A stretch of DNA of 64,000 nucleotides from Trachipleistophora hominis (GCA_000316135.1 JH993845.1:1-64000), one strand, 5' to 3'. Positions 1 through 12,821 are shown, numbered from the stretch's first letter. Numbers and translations: made by a program. Notes: a model not told the origin generated them from the sequence alone.

Positions 1-647
1 CTTTCATTTATTCCTAACATACCATTTAAAGGATCATTTTCATGTTGTAATTGTTTTACCTGGTCATTTTCAAACTTTATTTCTTTTTTCCGTATTTGTA
101 ATAAGGCATCGCTAAGTTTCAGGTAGGATGTAATAAACATATCGCAAACATTTTCGACACCATTTTCAAATTCAGAAATAACTTTCTTTGAACCTTCTAC
201 CTCTTTACGTGTAATCGTCACATACTTTGAGCATGCTATAGTGGTAACATTCTCAGCCTTCTTCGAATTTTCTACTTTCCTGAATGGAGGGTTATTAATT
301 TCTTCAAGCGAATGTATTTGCGCAACAAATGCTTTCATATAGTCCAACCTTGTTTCCGTATAACTCAAGAGTTCAACCAAAAGCACATTTTTGTCAAAAA
401 CGGAAATCGGCTCTGGGATCGGTATAAACTCACCATTTGAGCTACTGTATTGTGGATTCTCAGGCGTTTCGGGTGTTTTTTGTGTTTTAACCATATTTTC
501 ATATGAATCTGTAGATAAATACGATTCAAACGTTCTCTTAAGTTCTGCGATTCGCATTTTAATGGATGATAAATTGGAAGTAATAGAATCCGTACTCGTT
601 GAGTTACTCGTACCAGTCACATCTTGATTGATCGATTCTCTATCCAT
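1..647 (-). CDS. Hypothetical protein, continues past left edge (downstream part of an interrupted gene?)
   Basis: An open frame starts at ATG 647 and runs without a stop to the window edge, at least 215 codons. The visible part is rich in Ser/Thr/Asn/Glu near its start, then becomes helical and charged (Lys/Glu rich), possibly coiled coil. No known domain is recognised. It lies in the same frame as the ORF at 690-1283. The two are separated only by a TAA (692-690), eight sense codons and a TAG (665-663). It could be an independent gene, but only 42 bp separate it from the upstream stop and there is no CCC/GGG motif before its ATG. One gene carrying two premature stops is therefore at least as likely. 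Whether it ends soon after the edge is unknown. Confidence 0.5.
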   Translation of the reverse strand, partial: MDRESINQDVTGTSNSTSTDSITSNLSSIKMRIAELKRTFESYLSTDSYENMVKTQKTPETPENPQYSSSNGEFIPIPEPISVFDKNVLLVELLSYTETRLDYMKAFVAQIHSLEEINNPPFRKVENSKKAENVTTIACSKYVTITRKEVEGSKKVISEFENGVENVCDMFITSYLKLSDALLQIRKKEIKFENDQVKQLQHENDPLNGMLGINE

Positions 648-689
648 GAAATCATTATCAGGCTAGGCTTCGATTCTTTTGTCTATTTT

Positions 690-1283
690 TTATTCTTCGT
701 TTTTAGTTTTACCGTTTCCTTGATCAAACTTTTTTTTCGACATCGATTCGCCATTCGTCAAAACTATGAGTGGCTTATCGATGTTGTTGCTCGTGTCATG
801 CATGCTCCTCTTCCTACGTTTGGCAAAAGTCATTTTGTAATCAGCTTCGCTACCATCTGAATAGAAAGTCTGGTTATCATCGCAAGCTATACCATTTCTA
901 CGAAGTGAAAAATAATCTAATCTCCTTTGTTGCGTTCCTGATTCACGTGTGTTATCGACGCTCGGTAAAAATGAAATTTGTTTTGATGATGTTGGCTTTG
1001 AACTCGTGTAAAAGTTTGCGAGATTTGACATATCTAAATTATATCCTTCACCACCAGACTTATTAGTTCCATGCTCACAACTTTTCAGTGTATACGCTTG
1101 TGATGGTGATGATATAGATAATTGATGTGGTGATTTGTTTACCCGTCGACTGAATTTTTTCAAACGTTTATTCACTTTCACATTCTGTTGATTTATTATC
1201 GCTTCAGAACCGCTTGATTCACCAGTCTCTTCGCTTTTAGGACTGTTGCAACTAATGACACAATAAAGTGTGAATAAAAACAT
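690..1283 (-). CDS. Putative secreted hypothetical protein (197 aa)
   Basis: The start is the first ATG after an in-frame TAA lying 27-30 bases upstream. A TATA-like AT run sits in the same short upstream stretch. The first 12 residues (Met-Phe-Leu-Phe-Thr-Leu-Tyr... ending in Cys) form a short hydrophobic stretch that may be a signal peptide. The rest is polar, Ser/Asn/Lys rich and probably disordered, with several Lys-Arg pairs. No domain is recognised. Such low-complexity secreted proteins are common and fast-evolving in microsporidia, but that parallel is inference. The frame stops at 690 and reopens in phase at 647, so the product may be a truncated N-terminal part of a larger protein. 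Confidence 0.45.
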   Translation of the reverse strand: MFLFTLYCVISCNSPKSEETGESSGSEAIINQQNVKVNKRLKKFSRRVNKSPHQLSISSPSQAYTLKSCEHGTNKSGGEGYNLDMSNLANFYTSSKPTSSKQISFLPSVDNTRESGTQQRRLDYFSLRRNGIACDDNQTFYSDGSEADYKMTFAKRRKRSMHDTSNNIDKPLIVLTNGESMSKKKFDQGNGKTKNEE

Positions 1284-4200
1284 CGCAAACCTATTGATTT
1301 TTTTCTCTTTTTATATCTCTGGAATTTCCAGATAGCAATCCTTCTATGGAAAAGTTGCAAAAATCTTTATAAGTGACAAGTATTCAAAAAAAATCTGCTT
1401 TCTGTTTTTGATCACTTCATGCTCACATTAATATCATTTTTAAAACCGCATCTAATAATATTTAGCGAATTTTAACCTAAAAATGAGCAATAGCTGGTTA
1501 TATGTGATGTATTCTGTTCTTGACTTTATCTAACACTTGCCGTTTTTAATTAATTGCGATTTAATAAATTTTTTCAAGAGCTATCCTAATTAGGCAAGTG
1601 TATCCGAAAAACTTCTTATTGTCTGTTTCGTAATATGCGCCCACTTCTCCTTCAATGATAATACTTTAATAGGTATACCAAATATTTTAGTTACTTAATT
1701 ATAAATGTTTGTGGATAAAACTGCTTTTTTAACCTCATTGTTAAATTTTCATCGATAGGAAAAGATAAACAATATATACCGGGATGTGTACTTCTTCTCT
1801 ATTAAATAACACGCTGTGCCAAATCAGGACTATATTCACAGGTTCTCAATAAATAACTGCACGTTCTATGTTAAATATAACCATGGTTTTCTATTTTTAT
1901 TATAATAAAAAATTTTAATTTTAAGTTCTGCAGCGGATTGTCGTATCTATAGATTCACATAGAAAATTTTTTGGAATCGCAACATGTGATTTTATGTAGA
2001 ATACTATATAATTAATGTTACAAAACCTGTTCAGTAACACAATCGATGTGTAACTATTGGTTATTTTTTTAACCATAATAATTAATTAATCGACAATTTA
2101 CATTTTATGGCTTAATACAATAATACTCAGGAGAAAGGAAAACATGCATTTTACTCATGAATACTTTGGTATAAAATATAACAGAAATAGTTTTATAACG
2201 CTTGCAAAAATAAACAGCCTATTTAAGCACATTCATATTGTAGGTAAAGAGCAATTTTGGTATTACAAATAATGTCATATGTGAGGAAGCAAACCAGTTG
2301 TAATGGTGGTTTAAAGTGTCACAGCAATGTTTCGCTAACATCTACATCAATTTATCACCTGTATTTTGAAAAAAAAGAATGAATTGATTGTTTTAATAGC
2401 GCTAATTTCATAGATAAAAAATATTATTGGCAAAAATTTACTTTTCGATCTGTTCATCAAACTATTTCTTAAATTCATTATGTTATAATGAATGTACCTT
2501 GTTGGTGCTTTGTTTTACGATACTATGAGTCAAACTCTTTGTTATTTTTTCCGACAACATCATTGATTATAATTATTAGCCTTTAAAAGGAATATTTAAC
2601 TTACTAATAGCACAGTGATAGTAATTAAATAGTAATGGTTTAATTTATTCATACTAGTGAAGCATTTGAAATTTTAACTAATGCTTAATTCATGAACCAC
2701 AATATCAACATTTTACTGGTAAATTTAACTATGATAGTGCAACATCAAAATTTTTTATCTCCTTACATACATATAACAACTATATGAAAAAAATGAGATT
2801 AAATAGAATATACTAAAGATAATATCGTTAAATAATCATAATTATATATATTTCGAAAGTTAGGATCATCATCAACTTTGATAGAAAACTACTTGTGATC
2901 CAATCGATCACTTCAAGAAAGGAATACATAAATTTACTTCTATCAACAATAAAATAGTATGTTTTTATTTATTTCTATGTTCCGGAGTTTATTTGGCAAA
3001 TTACAATATTTAGCAAAAATATCATTTTTAACTAAAGATTAACTTTCTCACTCTGTACTGAAAAGCATGAACTATGTGAAAATAGCTGAAGTAAAAGAAA
3101 CTAGAACAAAAAAAATAGAATTCTTCAAATACATGCTAGTTTAATTTTTCGTATTGTAGAAAGAATGGAACAGTCAACAGTTTATTACAAAACAATACAG
3201 TACTTTTTGATTGGTAAAATAGCAAAATTGATGAATTTTTACTTGGTTTATATTTGTACTTTAATTATCACCTCACTCATCTCGTCATACAAGAACTTTT
3301 CTGTGTATTTTTACGAGCGAAATTAACTCAACAATGCAATCGAATTTGACATAGAAGTTCGTTAAACATGCGCAAAGAAATCATGGAAATAGTACGAAGT
3401 AGTTGCAAATGCTGAAAATATCAACTAATTTAATTTCTTAGCACAATAATACATTTTTTAGTTATAAATAATTAAATTATTCTTGCTGACATATGTGCAA
3501 CATGTTGCTTTTGAACAAAAATCAAGAAAAGGTGCGACATTAAAATCATACCGGTAGATTCTATGAATAAAAGACTGACGCCCATGATTAATTGTCACAA
3601 ATTGAAAAATCGCTTTTGTTAGACAATGACGCAATGACGATAATAATAAAAGTACCTATGAACTAAGGGCTACGATAGGGGCGAATACGCCAGGAGAGCT
3701 TTTTTTGGGTGTGTTGAGGAAAATATGATGGTTAATTAAACAGACTTTTTCAGAAAAACAAGATATTTAAAAGTTTTTTTAAAAAAACGAATTAGTAGTT
3801 ATTGAAAACCAGGATACCTGAAATTTAAAGGTGATCTTCTAATTGAGAAGGAATAAACAACTTGGTGTGTTTATGAGAGATATCTTAAAGTTAAAGATAT
3901 TTTTAATTGTCTGATAACACCAGTTGAATTTTTCCGTTCCAGTGGATTTGAAAAATGATGTGGTAATACCAATAGTGATCATACGTACTTATAATAAAAA
4001 CCAGTAATGAATGATTTAGGAACTCTTCATGCCATCAATTAAAAAGATTTAGTTTGTTCTTTTATAACAAATTTTATTTATTTCAATACATATATGGCAG
4101 TGGTTCCTTAGTTCCTCTTAAAAAAGAGCATTTAAGAAATGTACAGAAAGCATTCTAAGAAGAACAAACTGCACTTACTATTCCCACCTATGACAAATCC

Positions 4201-5349
4201 CACAGACCTAAAGAAGGTGTAGTGACCCCATGGCATAAACCCTTATTTTCTCAATATAAACCATCGATTTCTCATTCAATCTGTAGTAAACACCCCCCGG
4301 CTTTTCACCCGCACAACCGCGGTTTCAACTTTCATTACGATCTAGGGACTTCTTATAATAACACCAATAATAAATCCATCTTAGTTCACTATCTAAGCGG
4401 TAGGAACGGACAACCAGGCCTCAGCATATCTCGATTGTTCCTGGGAAGGATAAAATGTGCAATACACAACCTGCGCATTTAGATTACTGGTGTGATCGAG
4501 CATGTATTTTTGCCTCACTGGTGATGTTACATGAGAAAATTAACAGAAATAATGAGAAAGCATGTTAGACGCCACGATCTGCCTCATCAGACTTGAAAAG
4601 CATATCTAAGACGAGGAAGTGAATAATTAAATGCACCGTAACAACCATCATTTCTCTAAAGAAGAGGATCCGACGACTAGAGGAATATGGCACAGAGAAT
4701 GAAGCTGCAAACGCAGAAAAGAATAAGCATGGAGTTAAATAATGTGTATGAAGGCGATAATTAACTTAACTTTGCAATTAAAAAAAGAATAGGCATTACA
4801 ACAAGATTTCTCATTTTTACAACTACAGTTCAATCATAAATGACTCTTGATATAAAACCGTTTCGATATTTGACCTACCCAACTGGAAATTTGATTCTCT
4901 GTCTATGGTCACAGATTTATCGTATCCTTTTTATATGAATGATAATATCACTTTTCGTAAAGTACGTCTTTTCTATATCTCCTGTGTAAGGAATAAAAAA
5001 TTCATAACTAACACGATAATATGGCGGTGTTGCATTACACTACGACAGTAATAATTGGTAGATGTTACTATTAGATCTTGATAACGTTTTTAGGAAAAAA
5101 TGAACATTTGATTTATAAAACGACTCAGTATTAGGAATATATTAGTTGTTTAACCAATGACAAATCATGTTATTATTTATTCCCAAGAGTATATGATTAT
5201 TAACAGAAAGTGGTAGCTACGGAAGTTAACATGCTTAGCCCGAATGATCTATGAGAATGAGAAGAAGAGAAGTGCCAATGGTACGACCCTTCAACGAAAT
5301 AAAAGAGAAACTTTAGAAGAAACAACGGTTATTATAGCACCATATATGA
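1284..5349. other. Intergenic, about 4 kb, no supported gene
   Basis: Strongly AT-rich DNA with stops in all frames. The only compositional break is a GC-richer stretch at about 4120-4720, listed separately. No RNA gene or long repeat was recognised in the remainder. Confidence 0.6.
4159..4482 (+). other. GC-richer island with a non-ATG open frame (possible gene remnant)
   Basis: A 107-codon open frame lies between TAA 4156-4158 and TAG 4480-4482. It has no ATG in the N-terminal part; the only early start-like codon is GTG 4222. Its encoded sequence is rich in His, Pro, Ser and Asn and looks less biased than random AT-rich translation. Local GC is clearly higher than the flanks. No family is recognised. 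A decayed gene or transposon fragment is possible, and a chance ORF cannot be excluded. Confidence 0.2.
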
Positions 5350-5612
5350 TAGTATAAGATAGAATACGTCATACTATGAAATAAGATAGAATGTATCATA
5401 ACGTACAATATTTCATAAAATAAGATAGAATGTATCATAATGTGAAATATTTCATGAAATAAAATAGTATATACCATAAAATAAAATAGAATGCATCATA
5501 CTATAAAATAAAATAGAATACGTCATACTTTAAAATAACATATAATGCATCATACCATAAAATAAAATAGAATACGTCATACTTTAAAATAAAATAGAAT
5601 GCATCATAATGT
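5350..5612. repeat. Tandem repeat, 27-bp unit, degenerate
   Basis: Units of the type ATAGAATGCATCATAC followed by an AT-rich AAAATAAA tail recur. The last four to five copies (about 5500-5612) are regular at 27 bp and earlier copies are more diverged. Because 27 is divisible by three, a 68-codon repetitive open frame appears on the minus strand (5501-5707). It is best read as a by-product of the repeat. The array lies about 180 bp downstream of the VPS13 stop. Confidence 0.8.
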
Positions 5613-5787
5613 GGATATACAACCAAAAACCTGGTGAGAACCACAGACAACAACATAATTAAGTACAACGAATAAAAATGAATAAAATCAAATACTAATA
5701 TGCACAAGAAAATGTTACAAACGAGGAATAAAAAACGTGAACAACAAGAAAAGCCAATTCTTATGATCTATTTCTACAGTAAAACAT

Positions 5788-8700
5788 TTATTTTATTGTT
5801 TTAACATAATTCATTACTTCATCGTTCAGTTCTACTATCCAATCTTTGACTTTAATACCTCCCGTTACAACATCAAAAGAATTGATGTGCAAATTCGCCT
5901 GTCTACTTATCATCAATAATCGCTGGTCTGTAACTACAATATGCACCTTCATATCGTACACCTTTCCCCTACCACCGCCTACAAACTTCTCATTTTTTGC
6001 CTTAAAATGCCCCGGAGAATTGCTGTCGATGGGCTGCATGTCCTTATCTTTATAAATTTCAAACAGAAAATACGCCTGGCACAGGTCTAAATTATATTTT
6101 TCCAGTTTGTATCGTGGATATTGAATACGGCGCAGGTCGGCACCGTTCATATTAGTTTTGATGTTATCGCTGATGTTGGCAGCAAATTCAGATATGCCTG
6201 CGATAGGTTTCATCAGGGCACCTTTTAATCCACTCCCAACACCCTTCAAAAATCCTTTTACTCCTTTCTTCGCGCCTTTTACCGGCTTAGTGATGATCCC
6301 ACTCAACCCATCAACAACATTTTCAATCAAATCCTTCGTTACGTCGACCTCCAACTCATCATAAAACAAAAGGCGCTTGTTAGAAGACGTCCGGCTGATC
6401 GACCTACCCATTTTACCCACGGTGCTCGTCAAACCACTGATGCAGTACGTAACGAAGTTCTTGCCTCCTTTCAAAATTCCTTTAGTGAACATGAAAAGAT
6501 CATCGTGTTTCAGGCCCACGTATGGTTCATAAAAAAGATCGTGCACGCCCAGGCTCAGTTCCTCAACCAACGAAGAAAGATTCCCAAGAAGATCCAAACC
6601 ACCGATTAAATTAAATATCTGTGAGAGCATTTGCATTTTATATGCGTTGATTATCAAATCGTTGTTGTACTCAAACTGAGAAAAGATGAGAGTTGTAAAG
6701 GAGAGCCTAACCTCGCTGAGGTTAGAAACGAGAAATCCGATCAATTTGTGTATGAAGTGCTTTTTCTTCGATATCAGCAGGTTCAACCTCAAATTGATTG
6801 GGTGTATGTGCAGTAATGTACAGAACAGCGAGGTATCCCCTTTCTTTTTCGGCATCCACATGAACAGTCGTGTTAGAACCTCTTCCTCGATGCTCAACTC
6901 GAACTCGTGCATCGCAAATATTATGTAATTGAACGATAATGTTCCTTTGGCAGGGACACTTTCGTCCTGATTGAAGAAAGCGCCGTTAATTTCACATTTG
7001 TATATCAAGAAATGCCCGTCGTCTGCGCTGGCCGCACTGTTGTGGTAATAAAACGTGGGATACACCGGACTCAAAATTATGGGGAAGGCTGGTGAGTGGC
7101 TTTGATTGTCAATTTGCATGCCTTTGATTGAGAATGCGTATGTGAAAAGATTCTTGAGCGTATCAATCTGCTTGACAGCCTCCAAATCTCTGAAGTAGAG
7201 ATTCACGAACTCACAGTTGTTTTCAAACAACGAAACCGTTAGTGAGTTGATAAGAACGACGAATACGTCCTCAAAATGAACGTTTGTAGGCGTTGTCCCC
7301 AAATAAATGTATTCCTTAGCACCACGATTCATACTTGTCACCTTAAGATTGTCCGTGCAAACGGCCCGCCCGTATTTTCTCCTCAGCCTGACGAGCTTGC
7401 CCTCGATGTTCGTTTCAAATTCAATTTTTGAGTCCTTGTAGCTGTCGTACACGTAATTGAGCGTATCACCAGGATTGAGGAAGTATTTCCTATTCACACA
7501 AACGACCGTCTCCGTGTTATTATGGATTTCTATGGGCGATTCGCTCGTTTCAAGTCGCATTATCTTTTGCTTTTCACGTATTTTGGTGATCACCGTGTAG
7601 AAGTTATCGCCAATCTGGAAGTATGGACATACGATCATGTTAACGTCCGTGCTGTTGATCCTCAGCATATTCTTCTTGTGCATTTCGATCGGTTTGTGTT
7701 CATCGTTACCGAAAAACGTATCGTTTACCGTCAGCTCTATCCCAGTTCTATTCTCAACCACGTAGCTGTACTTAATCTCAACGTATTTTTGGTCAAATTG
7801 TATTTCGTGGGGATCCGCCACGTTGTCCTGGTCAATCACATCCAATTTTGTGCCCACGTCAATTACCACGTTCTTCGTTTCCATCGACAGGAGATACTTG
7901 TGTTCAAGCTCCTTCAAAACATTAAGTACGTTGAAATCAAAAATTCGCAGCCTGTTGTTGATCAGGACTGTCCCGCGTGTTATGTCCCTCTCTGTCGTGC
8001 CCTGCATGACCCGTTCATCATCGATATAAACCTTCTCATTGATCGAATTCGTCACCTTAAAACGAAAATTGAGGACGTACAGGTTAAACACCTTGAAGAC
8101 GTTCCTCAGAATCCGGACGCTCAGTTTTTTTCGGGTCAGCAGTATTGATGAATGCTCGGCAAACGATTTGTGAGAGATGATAAAATCGTGTCTTGTGCGT
8201 TCGTCTGATACCTGCACCTGCGTGGACTGATTCCTGTTCAGGAACGCGTTGCTAACGGACACGAATTCGTCAGAAGGGCCCTTTATGCCTATTCGTTCCT
8301 TGAACCGCCAGCAGTCTGCAGCCACTATTTCTTCAGGCTCTATCACGATATTCCTTGCAAAGAAACTTCCCTCCAGGCATATATTCAGACTCTTGCTCGT
8401 TTTATTGACAATGTAGCTGTTCGGAAGAAAAAACACGTAGTACACGAGATTTCCAGACACGTTTTCAACGTACGAGAGCATATTTATGATCTTCTTTTCA
8501 ATCAGGATGCTCTTCTCATCAAGAAAAAGTGTTACGTTGTCAACATCTGCCTTGTACACTCCCTTCTGGAACATAAATGAATCTGCCGAAATTTTATTTC
8601 CCATTTTTATACGTAAATACATGTGAGGAGAGTTAAAACTTAAATCTTTTTTGAGCAGCAGCTCCTCCTCCTGCAGTTCGTCATCACCTAAAAGCAGACA

Positions 8701-11700
8701 CAGCTCGTATGGCAGGCAATTTTTAAAATAAATGTGGTTGTACACACGGATGTACCTGTTAAACTCGTGTATTTTCGTGAATACAAACGCATTATGAACG
8801 TGCAGCTTCTCTTCCTCAGTTAGATCGACCGTTATCTTCTCGTCTCCAATCGTTAGATCTAATTTCTTACTGTAAAACCTTTTGTGAACGATAGCACCCG
8901 TCAAGGGGCCGACTGTTACGTCCGATACCTTGGGATCAGAAATACCATCCCTATTAAAACTCCTTTTTATCATTTCCTTGCGCTTGGTCAGCCCCAGTCC
9001 TGTGCCCTCGTCCGTACACCTTTGATTTTCCGATTCTTCTGCATTTTTGATCACTCTCGCACGTGTTACTGCATCCTGGGCAGGCAGATCGTGCTCGTCG
9101 TATTCAGGAACCGCATCAAGCTCGTACTTTTCGTGCTGACCGGCCCTGAGCAACACATTCAAACTGCTCATTATATTCTCCAGCTGAACAATACAGTCCT
9201 TGTGGTCAAAACTAAACGTCTGGAACGTTTCCTTGGCAATACTTAATCTCAGATCAGTGCATTTTACGCTTATCTTATTGCCCAGCATTGCGACTACCAC
9301 GTTGGCAGGCTCAAACAGCAATTCATACTCCAAAATCCTGGGATTAAAAACGTATCCTGCAAACTTAAGACTGCCGGTGGTCGGAGAAAAAAATATTAAT
9401 TTTTCAATACTAACCATGAGCAGAGGAATCGTTTCTACGAAATGATTGGTGCCCGTATCCTGTGGTCTGCTTCTGTTAACGTACAGTTCGCTGTCTTTGA
9501 CTATTAAATTGATCTGCGTGTTGCGACCGCTCGTAAAATTTGTGTTAAACTCGTCGAGAAGAGTTTGCACGATTTTCTGGTAAGAGATAAAATCCTGAAC
9601 CTCATTTTTTATGACAATGTTATTCGTTGATACCTTCAACGTATTCACCACGTCATACGTTGTCTTTATGTTAAGACGTGTGTAGATATTTTCATATTCC
9701 ACGTCAAGCTTCATAGTATCGTTCTCAACGCACAGGTTGGTGATGTTCGTCTTGATTGGCAGATCGTACGGCAGGTCGTTCCGAATTCTTGCGATGTATA
9801 TCACGTAATTGAGACGCATTGCTGTTCCTATGATGCCCAGCTGCGGGAGTACGTAGTATTCCTTCAATATGAGAATTTTATGTAGAAGCACTGAGTTAAG
9901 AACATCAGAAATGTTAACCTTTAAGTTCAATCCGTTTTCAATTTTTCTTATTTTTACTTTAAGATCTTCGATTACAATCCCTTGATCAGGTAAAACCATT
10001 TTCTCTGCGATGACGTCCTTTTCACCACGTATTGTATTTGAGAATGAATCTATGGTCGTAGCATCCTTTTCATCACGTATTGTATTTGAGAATGAATCTA
10101 TGGTCGTAGCATCCTTTTTATCACGTANNNNNNNNNNNNNNNNNNNNNNNNNNNNNNNNNNNNNNNNNNNNNNNNNNNNNNNNNNNNNNNNNNNNNNNNN
10201 NNNNNNNNNNNNNNNNNNNNNNNNNNNNNNNNNNNNNNNNNNNNNNNNNNNNNNNNNNNNNNNNNNNNNNNNNNNNNNNNNNNNNNNNNNNNNNNNNNNN
10301 NNNNNNNNNNNNNNNNNNNNNNNNNNNNNNNNNNNNNNNNNNNNNNNNNNNNNNNNNNNNNNNNNNNNNNNNNNNNNNNNNNNNNNNNNNNNNNNNNNNN
10401 NNNNNNNNNNNNNNNNNNNNNNNNNNNNNNNNNNNNNNNNNNNNNNNNNNNNNNNNNNNNNNNNNNNNNNNNNNNNNNNNNNNATCACGTATTGTATTTG
10501 AGAATGAATCCTCAATAAAATTTCCTCCCACGCGTGTTAAAACCCCCCTTGGTGCCTCTACACTAATATCTATCCCAGAAATAACAGCAGTAACACTAGT
10601 GCTGAGCATATAGCAGTCCTCATCACAATGCCTCATCCTTGCGCACACTACACCCCGCAACATTAATTTTACATCTGAACAGATCACAACGTCTTTTGAC
10701 TTAGTCTTTCCTTCGTACGCATTGTCTAGGACTGTGATGAGTATGTCAACGAATTCTATAACGCTGTATAGAATGTTATTGTACTGCGTAGGATCTACGG
10801 AGCCTTTAGCCTTAATGTTGATCTTGACACGGTCATCTAGTATGCAAACAGCAACACTAACAGCAAGATCATAACACGTAACCTTCAGGACAAGCCTATC
10901 ATCTTTAAAAAGCAGGTCTTCTACCTTAAACACGCCTTTATGGTGGTACAGGACTGTTCTGATTGAAATTTCGATGCCTTTTCCTGCGCGTTTTTTTGAG
11001 CGGATAATTTGGTCTGTGATGAGTGAGTAAATAACGTTTTTGATGCCGTACACACTTTTTATCATCCTGTAGTCGTTATAAACGACCAGTTCATCGATCT
11101 CTACCTTGATTACATCCTCGTAATTTATGTTGAGGTTGTCTAAGCGAACCTTATCGTATTCTAGGCGCCTAATGTGGTAGTTCTTTACGCCCCGTTCAAT
11201 CCCTTCAATTACGAAATCTCCAAAACGAATTCGTGCGATAGAAATCGCATTATCAAACAATCTTACGTGTACATCCTTACTCTCCTGGCCGTACCAACGA
11301 ATAACCTCTGATTTAACGACGTATCCCTGCGCATCCTCAACGACCGGCTGTTTTCCCTCCGTTACCATTCTCTCAATTTCCTCTGCATTCGTACAGTCAG
11401 GAAGGATCTGAAGATTTTTGGCGAGTAGGAATGCGTTCAGATTGCAGCCGTTCAGACAAAAGAAGATCCACGGCAACTTTGTATCAGACTTCGTACTCAG
11501 CCTGTTCGTGATCTTCTTTATGAATTTATTCCCGTCAATCAACTCAACATGCGTCTTCACGAACATTAACAATCGGCAAACATCCCCCGTGATTTTTAGC
11601 TCTGCCATTTTGATGTATATCAGCTCAACCGTGTTGTACACGCTGAGAAGAGGAACTTCTAAACAAACGTCCTTGTCCTTCATCCGAAGGCCTTGTAGCG

Positions 11701-12820
11701 ATAATTGATGCTTTGCCATTTCTATCTCCCTGCACACGAAGACTAAATCCTGTTCTTTTCTTAACCGATAACCAAGTCTTCGTATAATCTTAACGGTATC
11801 AACATGCACGTCGGAAATCGTAATAACGTCGTTTCTCATTCCTAGAACAAAATTCAAGGTGCTCGATTTGAGCCTTAAATCTAAGCGTGTACTGCCACAG
11901 TGCTCCAATTTTAGATCAACTATCCTGTACTTAAGAACTTTCATGAGTCCCTTCTTAGTTCCCTTTATAATCTTAAACTTAAGCTTGTCCAGTACGAGAC
12001 ACACTTTGATCTCCTCGTCTAGGTTGATGATACGTTTGGTGTTGCCCCTAAGTTCCTGCACAATTTTGTCCTCGTTGTCACCCGCAGGATCCTTTTCCTT
12101 AACAACCATCTCCTGTTTTGACGGCTTTACTCCGGGCCTTTCGTTGCTCTTCTTCGATACCTGCACAACATCCTTGTATAGGTCTATCATATCACACGCA
12201 ATTTCTACTATGTCTTTTCTTCTGACCAAAATATCAACGCAGTCTACGTACGCATTTATACTATTGTTGGAAATCTTTCCCTTGAAATCGAACGGCATTA
12301 TCTTCCTGATATAGGTCTCCTCACTATTCATTTCTAGGGATACGCCCTCTATACTGATTTCCTTCTTGTCATTGACAGAAAGCAGATTCATCCTTAAACG
12401 ATACTTCCTGTAGTAAATATTTAGGTTTTCTATCCTAACCAGCAGCTTTTCAAGAAGCTTCCTGAGCAGAAAATTCGTTCTTTTCTTCTCCTTCTTATCA
12501 TCACCGCCCGCTTGTTCATTTCCGTTCACCTTTAATTTACTCAAACCCTGTTGAACATCGTAGCTTTCTATAAAAATATCGACGTTGCTCGCCTCTATCG
12601 TTACATAACCATTTATGAGATTCTTCCACGGAATAACTAAGCTTAGATCTTCAATCATTCCTCGCAAACTAAAATTATGGTAGTATTTCTGGACCAGTTC
12701 AATTTTTTTGAGATTCACGTTGCCGCTCCACGACTGTACTAGCACATTTTTATCTTCACCAATTACGATGTGTTCCTTCAAAAATTTATTAATGAGCTTA
12801 GTCGCAATATTTTTCAGCAT
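5788..12820 (-). CDS. VPS13: VPS13-family bridge-like lipid transfer protein (interrupted by an assembly gap)
   Basis: The gene encodes a very large rod-like lipid-transfer protein of membrane contact sites. The N-terminus is a clear chorein domain: it opens MLKNIATKLINKFL and has a W-S-G-N-V-x-L-K-K sequence, then a V-I-P-W-K-N-L segment, as in yeast Vps13. The C-terminal third has the VPS13_C/ATG2_C-type block (Leu-Gly-Asn, then D-L-F-Y-E-P-Y near 6525-6545, then Gly-rich helices) and a final PH-like region. At least 2,220 residues are visible (779 before and about 1,445 after the gap), shorter than yeast Vps13 (about 3,100). The ATG at 12820 was chosen over an in-frame TTG at 12841 because it aligns with the family start and is preceded by TTCCCA. 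The two halves are out of phase only because the N-gap length is arbitrary. AATAAA abuts the stop. Confidence 0.9.
10018..10510 (-). repeat. 48-bp coding minisatellite in VPS13, spanning the assembly gap
   Basis: On the plus strand the core CACGTATTGTATTTGAGAA starts at 10026 and 10074, its first bases recur at 10122 (exact 48-bp steps), and it appears again at 10486 beyond the gap. It encodes a 16-residue unit (Asp-Glu-Lys-Asp-Ala-Thr-Thr-Ile-Asp-Ser-Phe-Ser-Asn-Thr-Ile-Arg). Copies next to the gap are nearly identical, which explains why assembly failed here. The repeat sits about 780 residues into the protein, presumably in a surface loop of the lipid-transfer rod. Confidence 0.92.
10128..10483. 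other. Assembly gap (356 N)
   Basis: A run of N lies between two copies of the 48-bp repeat. Its stated length is not compatible with the repeat phase or the reading frame. A gap of 40+48k bases would satisfy both. Confidence 0.99.
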
Positions 12821-12821
12821 T

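Noticed and set aside
663..713. A small intron (GTAAAA...TAG) removing the two stops in the left-edge gene
   Set aside because: The 5' site does not match GTAAGT. The 50-base option breaks the frame and the 30-base option leaves the TAG.
5501..5707. 68-codon minus-strand ORF
   Set aside because: Translation of the 27-bp repeat, no homology or start motif.
7522..8148. 208-codon plus-strand ORF inside VPS13
   Set aside because: Antisense shadow of a long conserved coding region.
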